From Gorsachius magnificus (taxonomy: Eukaryota > Chordata > Aves > Pelecaniformes > Ardeidae): DNA of 64,000 bases. The notes under the pieces are model-generated. The model was not told the DNA's origin. It made no database searches and saw only the letters and a program-made list of their open reading frames with translations. The position numbers and the translations under genes were made by a program. Every line of letters begins with the position of its first letter. Positions within the stretch are counted from its first letter, which is position 1. The stretch lies in the NCBI GenBank assembly GCA_034008185.1, contig CM067081.1, positions 147,528,258 to 147,592,257 on the forward strand. The letters are read 5' to 3'. Shown here piece after piece: positions 48,638-60,600 of this stretch.

Positions 48638-50329
48638 CCTGCAGATCATTGGGGAGCATACTACAGAGTCCCCTCTTCGTGTTTTTCATCCCCTTGATTT
48701 TTACAGCATGAACACGGATCTGTACTCACGGCGTGAGCAACTGGTTTCTGCTTATCCAAAACCAAATTTAAATATTTCCATAAAGATAAAATTTTAACAT
48801 AGAGCTTTATGACAAGGGCTGTTGTTTCCAGGCTGCCATTAACAAATCCATGCTGCTGTGGTTTAAATGGAAAACTTTAGAGCTGATTATAAAATGTTGA
48901 AATCGGACATGGCTATGAAGGCTTGATAATACCTGAACTGGAGAGAGAAGGTCCTGTCAGGGATAAAAAGGGAGAGTGAAGGCCTGGAAACCAAATGTAA
49001 AATTGCACAGCCAGTGTCCAGCATGGCAGCATCGAACATAATTTTCGGTAGTGTAATAAGTCTCTCCCCCAGTACGCGTTTTTTTGGGTGAGCCCAGGAG
49101 ATGAATGGTACTGCAATACAGCTCCTTCACAGATCCATGTTGGCTGCTTCAAAAATCAATTCATTAATTCTAAACAAACAGAAGCTTAAGTTTTAGTTTC
49201 CTCCTTTCCAGTTTCAGCTTCCTCCTTTCAGAGGAAGCCACTAGGATGGAGGGGGAGCACTGGGGAGGAAGAGTAGCCCAGAGAGGGGTCTGGGCACCCA
49301 GAGAGGGACAGTTTAAGGTTAGTCCATTACGCTCTTACTAAATTCAGATTATTCCCATTTTTTTCCTAACTTGGGATTTTGCATTGTTTTTGATAAAACC
49401 CCCTCTGATATCCTAAATACATGCTTGGGAAGTAATATAGATTAATTTCTACCAACCCTTGCTATTTTCTGTGCCTGGCAGCACTCCACACCTCCAGAGA
49501 GGAGGAGGATAGCTGACCTCTGCGTGTGGTTTAGAGGGCTGCTCGCCGATGAAGTGGGCATAAGCAGGTTTGCGTGATTGTTTAGATGTGGTATTTGAGT
49601 GGCCTCTAATGCATTTTGTCTGCATGGAGCCAGCCCTGGAATATGTCTAAAAGGCTCCCCTACTAGAGTGCAACAGGTTTTGACAACCACCGGTGCTCGA
49701 AGGAAGAGCAAATGTGTGATTTAGACCACTGTTAGGGACTTTCTTTTTGCAGAGAGAGTTGTCACATTGCAAAATTGTGAAGCTGCATATAATAGGATGC
49801 TGACTGCAAAATATGTTGCAGTCATGCTCTCCTATCGTTTAACGATGTAACTACGGCTATTTACCAATCCCAGATTGCCAAACCACAAAGGCACAAAACT
49901 ACACGACAAACTTAGCATGTCTCACCCAAAATTTTGTTCTATATCTGAGGCTATGTTATTATATTTTAAAATTTTATTAAGCAACAAATTTGTCGTGTGT
50001 GGCTTGCCTTAGAGGTGAGTGGTTCTGAAACTCTACTTCTTGTTTCCATGTAGCCACGCTTCAGTGAACATTGACATTTTAATAAGGGTTAGGGGTTGCT
50101 TTCCTTAGGCAAGTTGAAGAAATTATTTCTGATGATGTCGTTAGCAGCGGCAGTGTGGTCTTCTTGTAGTCATACATCTAGCACCTACAATCAGGTGGGA
50201 AAATTAATCTTTGGCGCACCTGTAAAATAAATGGATAAACAAACCCCAAAGAAAGGAAAAGAAAACCACAACTTTAGACTGATTCTAGAACTGCTTTTGT
50301 TTTCTGCCAACAATGGAAGTTTGAATGAA

Positions 50330-50352
50330 GGAGAGAGAGAGAGAGAGAGAGG
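50330..50352. repeat. (GA)n microsatellite
   Basis: About eleven GA units. Confidence 0.9.
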
Positions 50353-53300
50353 AGAAGTAAAAATAACCCTATTCCAATGGATGGTTTTCCTGTCATGGGC
50401 TAAAATTTACAACATGGCACTGTGCAAGCACAGAACTAAGGGAGCTACTTTGCCCCATAGCCTTTGCAATAAGAAAAATGCAATTAAAAAATGCAGCCCA
50501 GCCAAGTCAAGTCCTTTGATTTTCTTATTTTACTACCCTTCTCTGAACGTCCTTTATTTGTAATGCCTGCTGCTGCATTTCTTACAACCCCCAAATTCCT
50601 CAGCCCCAGGATTTGGGGGCACACGAGAGCTGTCAGATCAGGCTTTCGCTCTACTACCTACAGAAAATGCTCCCTTCTCAGATGGGGAGCTCCTCCAGAA
50701 CAGAAATAACTAATGATAGTGTGACTACTTGAAAGCCACATGGAGGGAGGGAGGAAAGAGATGCTATTCACTTTGGCAGTACAAATAAAGCGAGAGCTTT
50801 CTTTCTACAGGCATGTGTGGGAAGGGCAACAACAGAGCAATTACATGGTGGGTGGGAAAGGGGATTTTGTCACTTTGGCAGTGCTGACAGACAGAAATAA
50901 ACTGCTTCTAGGGGGATAGCAGGGTAAGAACTTGCACATCAAGAGCATAAGCAGAATTAAAATGGGCCCTTAAGGGGATTTATTGAGGGCTTTTTTTTTT
51001 TTTTTTTAAAGTGCCTAAGGCCCCTACTATTTCATTGTGTGCAAGCCAAGAACCAGGAGTGGGGAAAGAGAGTGAGCAAGTTGCATCCAAACTAGTAAGG
51101 AATAGTTCTGACTGCGAGAATATGATTGCAGCCCTTATGCGGGTGTTACAGATTTGGGGCAATGGTGCATTCAGCATGTAGGGCCAGCAAGGGAAGGAGT
51201 CGTGGTCAAGAAGGCAGCATGAAAGAAACCCTCTCCCCTTTTCAAACCAATAATGGAGTCCCTTTCCTCTTTTTTGTGGTAAAATAATCCCAGGTATTGG
51301 CCGTGGTGTCCAGAGAGGTATAATGCTGCCTTAGGGCACAAATTGCCAAGATGAGGCAGTAAATGATTTGAACTAGTCTGGATTTAGATGCACGGGCACT
51401 AGAATTCCCTCTGTCTGTGACGGGCTTTTTCTGCCGTGGGTGCGACTGTGCTACTCTTACTTTTTATTGGTTTCCCCCGAATTCTGTATTACCCATGTGA
51501 AGGCAGAAGGCAAAGTCTGCTCCAGTCCGACTGGAAGAAAGAACGAAGCATGGCTGTTCTTCTGTGCCCACAACTGCAAGGTGCTGTTGGCCGTCTGCGG
51601 GAAATAAATAGCATTGCTAACCTGGGTTACAATAACAGTGGATTGCTGATATACACATTCTGGCCATGGAGATGGTTTTGCTTCTTTTTCATGGCTTTTC
51701 TCTCAAAAAGTAAACAGCTAGTGGTGTCCACCAGTGTAGATTGACATGGGCAGTTGCGATGCAATCATTCTGAATTGGAAATGGCAGATTGCTGCAAAAG
51801 CAATGTCAGAAATGTGATGTATAGACTACATAGGGATATGTTCATGCACCACGTGTTCATTCACCCATCTCCATCCCTTATGCCCATCTCAGGGAGAGCC
51901 CTCTGATATAGCAAATCCAGCCATTTCCCTCTCCCTTTCCTTTCCGGACAAAGCGATGGAGGGGATGTCAGCCTTCTCTTCCAGCGCTGAGTGCTGTGAA
52001 GGGCTGCGTAGTGGAGTTCCCCTTCACGCACAAAGCATGTACTGCTATTTCAGGGATGCCAGGTTTCACCCGAGATGCCAGCAACCAAATTTGAGTGGCT
52101 CATCGTTTAACGGTGCCAAGACTGGGGCAACTCGTGATGCTCATTCGGTGCAAGGTTGCTGGTAATAGCAGGCTGTGCTGCCGTGCAGTGTGCTGCAGCT
52201 AAAAGAGAAGAAGCCTGCCTTCAGCGAGACAGCCTAGAAATTTTTTAGATTGCAGATGATTGGTGATGTCACATAAAATTGACAGCTCTTCAGACAAAAG
52301 GAAGAAGCTTGACTTAATGAGTGCTATGGGTGGGTGTATAAGCAAAGACTTTTCTAAGAATTATCATTACCTGGGAAAGGCAATTTTCAGCTGAATTGAC
52401 ATTCCAGTAATTAAGGGCCAACATAGAGAATCTTGGTCATTATAACTATTTAAATTTCCAAATTGCTTAGTTTAGAATTGCTTATGGTTGAACTGCTACT
52501 GACAGCTCCATCACTTTCTATTCTCAGCCCGCTTGATTGGCAAATTGATGAGGTCTGTGCTGCGCAGCCATGGTTCCATCTTGGTGCCAAAAATCACTAC
52601 CTGGAGCAGAACAACGAGTAGCAACTACGGTCAGATCAAATCGCAATGAATGCAAGCTTCTTGTTCACTTCTTGATAGTGTATATGCATGTCAAAGGGGT
52701 CACTGGGTGGCAGATTCTTGAAAACCATGGTGTAGGGTGTTGCAGTATTTCAGTTACTTAAATTTAGCTTACCACTATATGCTTTCTATCAGATTAGTTG
52801 AACTTGACATTGCTGGGCTAATACAAAATTTAAATATTTTTTTTCCTGGCTTTCTTCCTCTGCATTGCCATCCTTGGCTGGACAATGTTTTTCAAATGGC
52901 GAATGCTGTTTTGTGGTCATAAGAACTCTTTTCAGAGAGAGAGAGGTAAAAGCAACATCTGGACCTTCTGAGGAGGTTGCATTATGTCTTGAAGCAACTT
53001 TCCTAATTTTGAAAGTGAACCATTAGATGTTCTATCTGCCAGTTGTTTTCATTCTCTTGTCACACGAAAGTCAAAGAGACTGGGAGAGAGAAACCATATT
53101 TTTATTTTAACAATTTAGAAGACTTTCTGTATTATTCTGCAAGAAGGAAGGCATTGGAACTCTTTTAGCTTTCGCATGTCGGCCTCCTTTTTCCCCCTGT
53201 AAAAATGTATTAACTTACCATGTACTTTGTTCTACTGACTTACAGAAAGAATTTTTTTTTTTAGTCCCTCTTCCTCTGTACTGTCACTTTTGATTCACAG

Positions 53301-53399
53301 TTGCTAAGCGTTGCAAAAGCTCACCAGAGGGACACTCTCATAGTGTGATTTGCAAACTTTGAAATAACACCCACCAGCAGAAGCACCATATGCTACGAA

Positions 53400-54125
53400 G
53401 TTGCGCAGTAAACTGACAGCAGTATTTCATTTATAATTTGAATTTCCAAAAATGTCAGCGTTTTGCACATCAACAAATGCCTCTCAGCTTGCAGTGCATG
53501 ACTCTTTCCTCTGAGTGGACATGAAATTGTGCTAATTCTGCTTAAATTTCTTCAGACTTTATTAATGACAGCCACATTAAAATCAATTAATTTTTATTGT
53601 GGTAACTTGTGGTATCGAGACAAAATAAATCTGTGAATTTATGAATGTGTAGCTAAGTCATTGGGCTTAAATACCACACAAGTGTGTGTGTAGTTTACGG
53701 CATGTGGACTTTGTGGCTCTCTGTAACATTGATAATCCAGTGCACCCTTTTTGATAATAAAATAAAGTACCCAGGAACATTTTTTTAATCAATCAAAGGC
53801 AAACTTCACATAAAACACAAGCTGTTCCCTTTGTGGTTAATTTTCATCCAGCTGCACTTAAGTACAACAGAGCCAGCAGAGAAAACTACTTGGCAACACT
53901 TCCTAATTAGGGGACGTTAATTACAGCTAAATACTATACAATTTCTATGTTATAAGAGTTCATCTAAATCAATGTTATTATGGTACTAAAGGAATTAATA
54001 ATGATTTCATACTTCGAGGCTGTTGCCAAACTACCCATTAGTTCAGAGTTTAAAATGACTTTACAATGAAATCTCTAAATCTGCATTATATAAAACCCTG
54101 GCGCGTTCGCAGACAATCACACATG
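53400..54125. promoter_or_regulatory. Candidate conserved noncoding element / enhancer
   Basis: This is the best-looking regulatory candidate by composition. No long open frame occurs on either strand between about 52.9 and 54.1 kb, and there is no repeat or long homopolymer. It is AT-rich with dense sites: CACATTAAAATCAATTAATT near 53573, an NKX2-like CACTTAAG near 53857, then CCTAATTAGG and CGTTAATTACAGC near 53903-53927. A CpG-rich block abuts it directly. What it would regulate is unknown, and conservation has not been tested. Confidence 0.35.
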
Positions 54126-54540
54126 GCACTTCTATTGTGGATTAATAACCGCGCCTGATGGCATCCCGCTCTCGTGACGGAGTGTTGATGGGGTGGGGGG
54201 GGAGAGAAAGAGAGAAAGGGAGGAAGAGGCCCCCGAGACGAGGCGTGCATCCTCACAAACTGAAAGTGAGAGCTCGCTCTCCGGGCTGGAGACCGGTCTG
54301 TCCGCTGGGAGATTTGATGCGGGTTTCATGGGGTGGGGGGAAGCAGGCCGACCCACAGACAAAGCCGCAGATCCTTCGTCTACGAGTAGTTCAGGTTCTA
54401 GTCCCGAAATACCGAATAGGGGGGGGTGCAGTGGGACCGCAGCCCCTCGGTTCATTGAGGAACATGGCTGGCTCCCAGGCCACCATTTCGGACAAGCCCC
54501 TCCACTTAGGATGGAGAACTTGTTATGGAGCTGACACGTG
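54100..54540. other. GC/CpG-rich block
   Basis: Composition changes sharply from AT-rich to GC-rich. CpGs are plentiful (GGCGCGTTCGCAG at 54101, ACCGCGCCTG near 54149, CTCGCTCTCCGG near 54272). Three long frames overlap here on both strands (153, 128 and 113 codons), which is expected from stop-poor GC-rich sequence. The peptides are low-complexity and unlike any family. It may be a small CpG island paired with the AT-rich element next to it. Confidence 0.5.
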
Positions 54541-57510
54541 CTAAAATGTCCTTCACCGCATCTACTCATATTCTTGTTTGAAATACAAAGCAATGATTAA
54601 ATCACTTTTTGTTGCATCTTGCATTTCTAGCAGCATCTGCCTTGTTAAAATTATGGCTTAGCATTTCTAAATCAATCCAAAAGGGGGGGGGGGGGAAAGG
54701 AGGCACATTAACCTACTATGCAGATGGAAGATTTCTCTCAGGTTATTTCTTATTAAATAGGGTGCCTGTTACTGTTGTAGCAGCCACTGCTCAGCAGCCT
54801 TACCAGTAAACCAGGAAGAGAGCTCAAGACCAGACTAGATGTGGGGAGCAACCTAACCCCTGGTCTGTACAGAGGCAGCGAAGCTACTGAGCTACAAGTC
54901 TGGGGCTCCTCAGCGCAGGCTTCCCAGGGAAGAGGCCTGAATGGCTTAAAGCCCTCTTTGTGCTCACTCAATTTGGACTCCAGTCCTTCCAGTTCCCCTC
55001 AGCACAATTTGTACAACCTGCAGCACTCGCCCAGTGCGGCAAGGGCTCGTCAGCCTTCTCCCCCACCCAGGGTTATTGCTACCCTGGAAAACGCTTAGCT
55101 GTACCCTTCATTTCCAGCCCCACGGGGAACTTCTCCCTTGGCATCCAGCTCCTTTGTAGCTCATTCTGCCCCTTTTGTTCAGCGTGGTGGAGGAGGTGTG
55201 CTACCTGCAAGGAGATACCTGTTTTTGGGGGGGTGGGTGGGTGTGTCCCTCCTTTAGAACTTCACAGGTTTATTTCTGAGACATGGACAGAGAGAGATTA
55301 GCATTGTTGCAGGGAAAAGCTGCTCGATTCATATGTTTTAAAGCAAATGGGGATCAAAGCATGTTATTGATTTATTAATGACATGCAATTAACTGGCAAT
55401 CAGTGAACTATACATCCAGGGTCAGTATCAGCAGCACAACAGATAAACCACAACACCAGGTGCTTATGAAGTATAAATAAACACTTCCAAATTCAAGAAA
55501 GGCCTTCCCTAAGTAATCCCAAAAAGGTTTAACCCCACGCCCCCCCACCACATCCCCCCCACATGAGGGTGAGGAGGGGCCCCGTACCGTCCCCAGGAAG
55601 GAGGCACTGCCGAGCCTTGGTGGAGGTGGGAATGTGAGCGGGTCTAAGTGAGTGTGGACCCCCCCCCCAAAAAAGGGTGAAAGAACCTTGCAGGAGTTTA
55701 AAGCCCAGCAAAGGAAACATCACATTCCGCAAACGCACACTTGAGTTTTATAAGACAGCTCCTGAGCTGCTGGCTTTCACGAGCCGACCTTCAACCAAGT
55801 TATAAAAGTTGTTTTGCTTCCCTGCCCCAGGACAGGAGCATCAGAAGGATCAGTAGACAGATGCAAAATTAACCCTTTCTAAGAAGTCAGCTGCGGGAAA
55901 TATTTTTAGATCACCACAGGTATCCAGAGTCACCTAAAGAGGATAGGCAGCACCGGGAGAGGTGTAAGCCTTTAACTGAAAGCATCACCCACGCTGACTG
56001 TGGTTTTTAAAGTTTTGTTCCAGCTGTGGACAGAGGCAGCAATGATCGAGCATGTTTGCTAATCCGAACGTATCCAAACCTGCTGGCCCTGCTGGGCACT
56101 TGTGCCTGGCAGCCCCTGCAGGACCCCCCAGTGCCACCCCGGAGGAGCAGGAGGCTCAAGGCCAAGCACCTGGAGGCACGGCCAAAGCAGAAAGGGGGAA
56201 GGCAGCAGTGCTGCGGGTAGGTCTGTGCCCACGGCCTGGGTATTGCTGGCTCGGGGCAGGGTTAACCGTTGTGCCCATAGCTTGGATATTGGGGATACCC
56301 GGGCTCTCACTCACACCGTCACTGCTGGTCTTTAGATAGGTAAGAGAGTACTCTGTGCCTGCAAACCACAACCTTTTGCTTTTCAGTTTACAGTGAAAGC
56401 ACTATTTGTTTAAGAAAACATATTTATATTAGTGCTAAAATTGTATTTTAGTGGAACATTTAGTAATATTTACACTAGAAGTACACTAACAGATAGTGCT
56501 GCATCTTTTTATGTATGGAGCAAAGGGCTGACTTGCAACAGACTGCTATTTTGGTAAGAATACCTTCTGCTTAGGAACTATTCTTAAATTTATTTTTAAA
56601 GCGTTACTCCAAATCCCTGCTGTAAAATGTTTATACGTGCACTTAGGAGCATGGTTATGGTATAACTGTAAAAGAAAAAAAAACAACCCAAGGCCCACAA
56701 CTGGTGTCTTCTCAGATACTTAAAATGTAGAAGAGATTTGCAGCTCTCTCACCCTCGGGCTAACCCTCACCATGGAGGAGGTGCTGCCAAAGTGTCCGTG
56801 TGACTCCCACTCCCCCAGCGCACTCCCGTGGTGCTTGGCTCCCCACCACGCGCAGTCTCAAGGTGGCCCAAGAAATCCGGAGGGAAACAGAGTGGGTCTG
56901 TCACCTTAAGGAAGTGAAAAGAGATGCTCCCGTGACAATAAAAGCTCTCCTAAGTGCACCTCCAGTCATAAATCATTTTCAGGATTGCTCCTGGCTTTTT
57001 AATTTCTTTCATTTGGAGGATTTATAGCGCGCTGATGTGCCAGAATGTTTATTACATGGGCTGCCCGTCACGTGGTGCCCCACTGGCGAGGTACCAGGCT
57101 CCGGTCCACGTTAATCTGAACCTCTGCGACGATCATCTGCAGTTTCTAATGAATGACTGATAACTCTGTGTGTAACTCCGGTAGTGATTAGAGTTAACAT
57201 CAGTACAGAGTGCAGGCTGTTTCGGCCGGTTTTTTGACGGCTATTTGCCATTCTTCCTTTTTAGTATTGCCATCACCGAAACAAAAAGCTTCTTGTTTGA
57301 AAATTATTTATGGAGTGTTGCAGAGCTTTATAAGATTTTCATACACCGCTCTGCGAGCTGGTATCCTTTTGGATTAGAGTGTACTCCCAATTTCAGTCCA
57401 TGGATGAGAACGACTTGATTTCTTTTCATAGTTTGCAGCTCCAGAAATGTCCATGAATATGTATCGCGTCTTTTGATGCTCCTTTGTGCCGGCTTTTGGG
57501 GAAGGCTGTG
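54541..57510. other. Intergenic, nothing recognised
   Basis: A 13-base G run lies at 54683-54695. The rest is GC-moderate with several overlapping chance frames near 54.9-55.3 and 56.0-56.4 kb. No exon or repeat family was recognised. Confidence 0.5.
54683..54695. repeat. Poly(G) tract, 13 G
   Basis: An uninterrupted run of 13 G, likely variable in length and prone to sequencing error. Confidence 0.9.
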
Positions 57511-57610
57511 CAGAATCAGAGAAGTTAAAGACGGAGTGGACCCATTAGACCATCCAGCCCGTCTGCCTCCCCGCACAGGCTTACGCTTTCTGAACGTAGC
57601 TGTCTTGCAT
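57511..57610 (+). repeat. Possible ancient amniote interspersed repeat
   Basis: The phrase GAATCAGAGAAGTTAAAGAC, then TGGACCCATTAGACCATCCAG and CCCGTCTGCCTCCCCGCACA resembles a repeat family common in turtle, crocodile and bird DNA ('agaagggaccattagatcatctagtctgacctcctg'). The match is short and judged by eye. Confidence 0.35.
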
Positions 57611-60600
57611 TCGGTCGGGTGCCAGCTGAGGGGCTTCTGCTGCTCCCTCAATGGGCTGCCAAGCAGCCTCGCCTGACTACTTACAGGAACACCTGTTGGT
57701 ACTCACCCTAAATTTTCCACTTGTTATTTTGGCCTGGTGCACCTGACATAATCCCAGTATTTCATAGCAAACCGTTCCCCTCCACTGCTGGCATTCACAT
57801 TTACCTCCATCAACATGCTACTGCCTGTTTGCACCGGTGACATGCAAGGCACCAGCCAGGAACCACAACACATTGCAGCAAATGCCGTGTGGAAAGAGAC
57901 CAAAAGAAATCAATCCCTGCCTCAATGAGTTAATTACTCAGATGAATTAAATTTACAACATGCATGACAAGAAACAAGGAAAAAACACTGAGGTCTGGAG
58001 GGCGAAGGGTTTCAAAGTTACAAACCACCAAGGACTAAGACTGCCCATGCCACCGTATCTCAACCTTTGCAAACGCCGCTTTCAGTGACAATGTTGTTCC
58101 CCGGTCCGTCTGTTTGTCTCTCTTCTAGCCATTCCCAAAACTAAATTAATGGATGGGAAATTAGGTCTGTGAACCACTTCCTTTTGGTCTCAGTATTCCT
58201 ACTCTCCTGATGAGGCCCCATGTTTCTGGCAGGTTCACTCCCGCTCTTCTTGCCCAGGCCACCTCACTCTCGCTGTGCCACTGCCAGTTCTTGCTCCTGG
58301 TCTTCTGAAGCATCTCCCCCCATGCCTTTCCCTCCACTTCCCGGCTCACGCTGGCACTCTCTCCTTATTTCTCTCGCCCTTGCCAGTGTCTTCCTCTCCC
58401 TCTAGCCTAGCTGTTGCCTGCCGGTGGAACCGCGCTCCTCCTGCTGGCACCACGCGCCGTACTAACACGGGGAAAGGCAGGTGCCGAGGATCGGGACCGT
58501 TCTCCCCCTTGCCACAGGTTCGTGCTCTGAAACGTGGGAATTTCACAGAGCTCGACTGCCAAAGTTTCTAGGTGTGGGCTGAAAACCCCCAGCCCACTCC
58601 GTATTTTCATCCAGCTTTATTTTCTGACTCCTTTTTAGAAGCAAGCTCAGCTGAGGAAGACATCTACCTAGAAAATTTCAGTCCAAGCAATTAGCTCGCC
58701 AATGCCACAACTGGAGCATAATGGAGAACGTAACGTTTTATGACTTCTAAGAGCTAGAGACTCTACCTTCTGCCTGGAATAAGCGTAGTTTCTAAGGAAG
58801 GATTTAAAGCCCTACTTGTGCTTTGCTCATGCACTTCACTACTCTTTTCTGGAAACGTACCCTATTGACCAATTACGCTGTGTTCAAACACACAAGCAGC
58901 AATTAACAGACTCATCTGCCTCACCTGTCACACGTGTATTTAAAATTCTGTCTTGGCACCTCGGCGTTTCTTAATCTCGTCAGCAAACCCCAAAGCGCTG
59001 ATGTATTCTGAGGCGCTGCACTTTTTTTTTTTTTTTTTCCCTTCTCCGTGTGTTGCACCAGTTTTACACCCCATTGAGTTCAGGAGAGCTATACGGCAGG
59101 AAATTAGGCCCCAAGTACATATCCAGGTTTAAATCCATTTCTAAAACACTGTAACACACTGCTCTGCAGCCCTCTAATGGAGAAAATGGCAGACACGCTC
59201 AGCAAAATGAAATGGAATTAACGCTTAACAAAAGAAATTTCCCCTGGAGGAGGCAGCTCTGAAAACACATAATTAAGAGCAGGCAGATCTTTTCCTGCAG
59301 TTGAAGTGACTTTTATTTATGCATTTATTTGTTTATTCCGAGCAGAAAGCCATGAGTTTTCGTTTTTAGTGAGAAACAGGGGTGTGGGGGAATGAACGAA
59401 ATTAGGTTAGTGGGAGGAGGGCAGGTGAAACCTCCTGGAGACCTCGGCCTCCCCACCTTCGCTGGGGAAGTCACGGCTACCGGGGACATCCCGGCTTCTC
59501 AGCTCTGCGGCAGTGCCCAGTGAGTGCCCATTAACACCCAGCCATCCTCTCTGAAAAGGTGAAGTGTTGCTAATACCACCTCATTCGACTGTAGCCTAAC
59601 ACAGGGCATTTTCGAGTAGGGTACCCTCTGGTGTTGCAACGTACCTGTTTCACCCTGACTGCCTCCCTGCCTGCCTGGAGTTGCGTCAGGCTACGTCTGC
59701 TCCTTCCTCTCTGGTAAATCCTAAAGCCAAGGTGCTCCTGCTCCTCAGGGGTTCTTGTTGGGAGGACTCTGATAGGGATCTTACCTGGCCTCTTCAGGAC
59801 AAGCTTAAGAAAAGTTTCAGAAACTGTGGAACAGCTTTGCCTTCAGTCTGCTGGGGAAACATTTTAGGATGTCTCTTACTTCTGTCTCAGCTGCCTCCTC
59901 CTTAGCTTAATGGTCTTAAAGAAGTAGGAGTTGTGGGAATTCACTCAAGATAACAGTAGGGAAAAGTAAAGATATTTTTCTCAATCACTGTAGGAACATG
60001 CCTGTTCCAGATCCCATTGAGCTGTTCGAGTACGTTGGACATTCACGCTGTAATGGTAGCCAAAGATATCCATCATTTCTGAATCTTCCCGGAAGCTGAG
60101 GCATTAGTCGCAGAGCTGTGCCTTTTTTTAGAAAAAACCTGCATCCCACACTCAATAAAGGAATAAAGGAGGAAACCATATAAAGATTATTCTCATTTCA
60201 TTAGCTAATCTGAACAAGCCAAACGACCCATGCTAGCTCTCTAAGAAGGGTAGTGGTTCCCAGTCCAGCCTCAGCACATCCTCAAGGCATTTATTTAAAG
60301 CTCCTTGAGCTTTAAACAGGTGCGGGGCAGGTCACTTTTCAGACCATGGATTTTTAGGAGTCATTCTGAAGCACTTTTAGCAGAAGAGACCCAGGATGAC
60401 ACTGTTTTACAGAGTGGTACCGGTATTTTCATGAGTCCTTGCCATCCCCAAGGATGGGTGCGGTCTGGCTGCCACGTGGGGAAAAATAGGTGTTTGTGTA
60501 GATGTTCCCCACTCGGCTGTCATCAAACACTGAAATAGCCCATTTAAAAGTGCTGAAGAAACTAGAACGAAGTCCCTGGTGCCTAGATCTATAGTTAAGA

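Larger units (their letters stand above)
46081..53399. other. Intergenic, 7.3 kb, no gene recognised
   Basis: Mostly unremarkable sequence. It holds a GGGACT-type minisatellite (48327-48348), a GGGGGGT repeat (48615-48637) and a GA microsatellite (50330-50352). The frame of 167 codons at 48090-48593 contains these repeats and resembles no protein. AT-rich stretches at 48.7-48.9 and 52.2-52.5 kb could be regulatory but have nothing decisive. Confidence 0.5.

Noticed and set aside
50085..50098. Telomere-like word (GGGTTAGGGG)
   Set aside because: There is only a single short occurrence, so there is no interstitial telomeric array.
54132..54593. Overlapping frames of 153, 128 and 113 codons on both strands
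   Set aside because: Long frames on both strands at once are a sign of stop-poor GC-rich sequence. The peptides are low-complexity.
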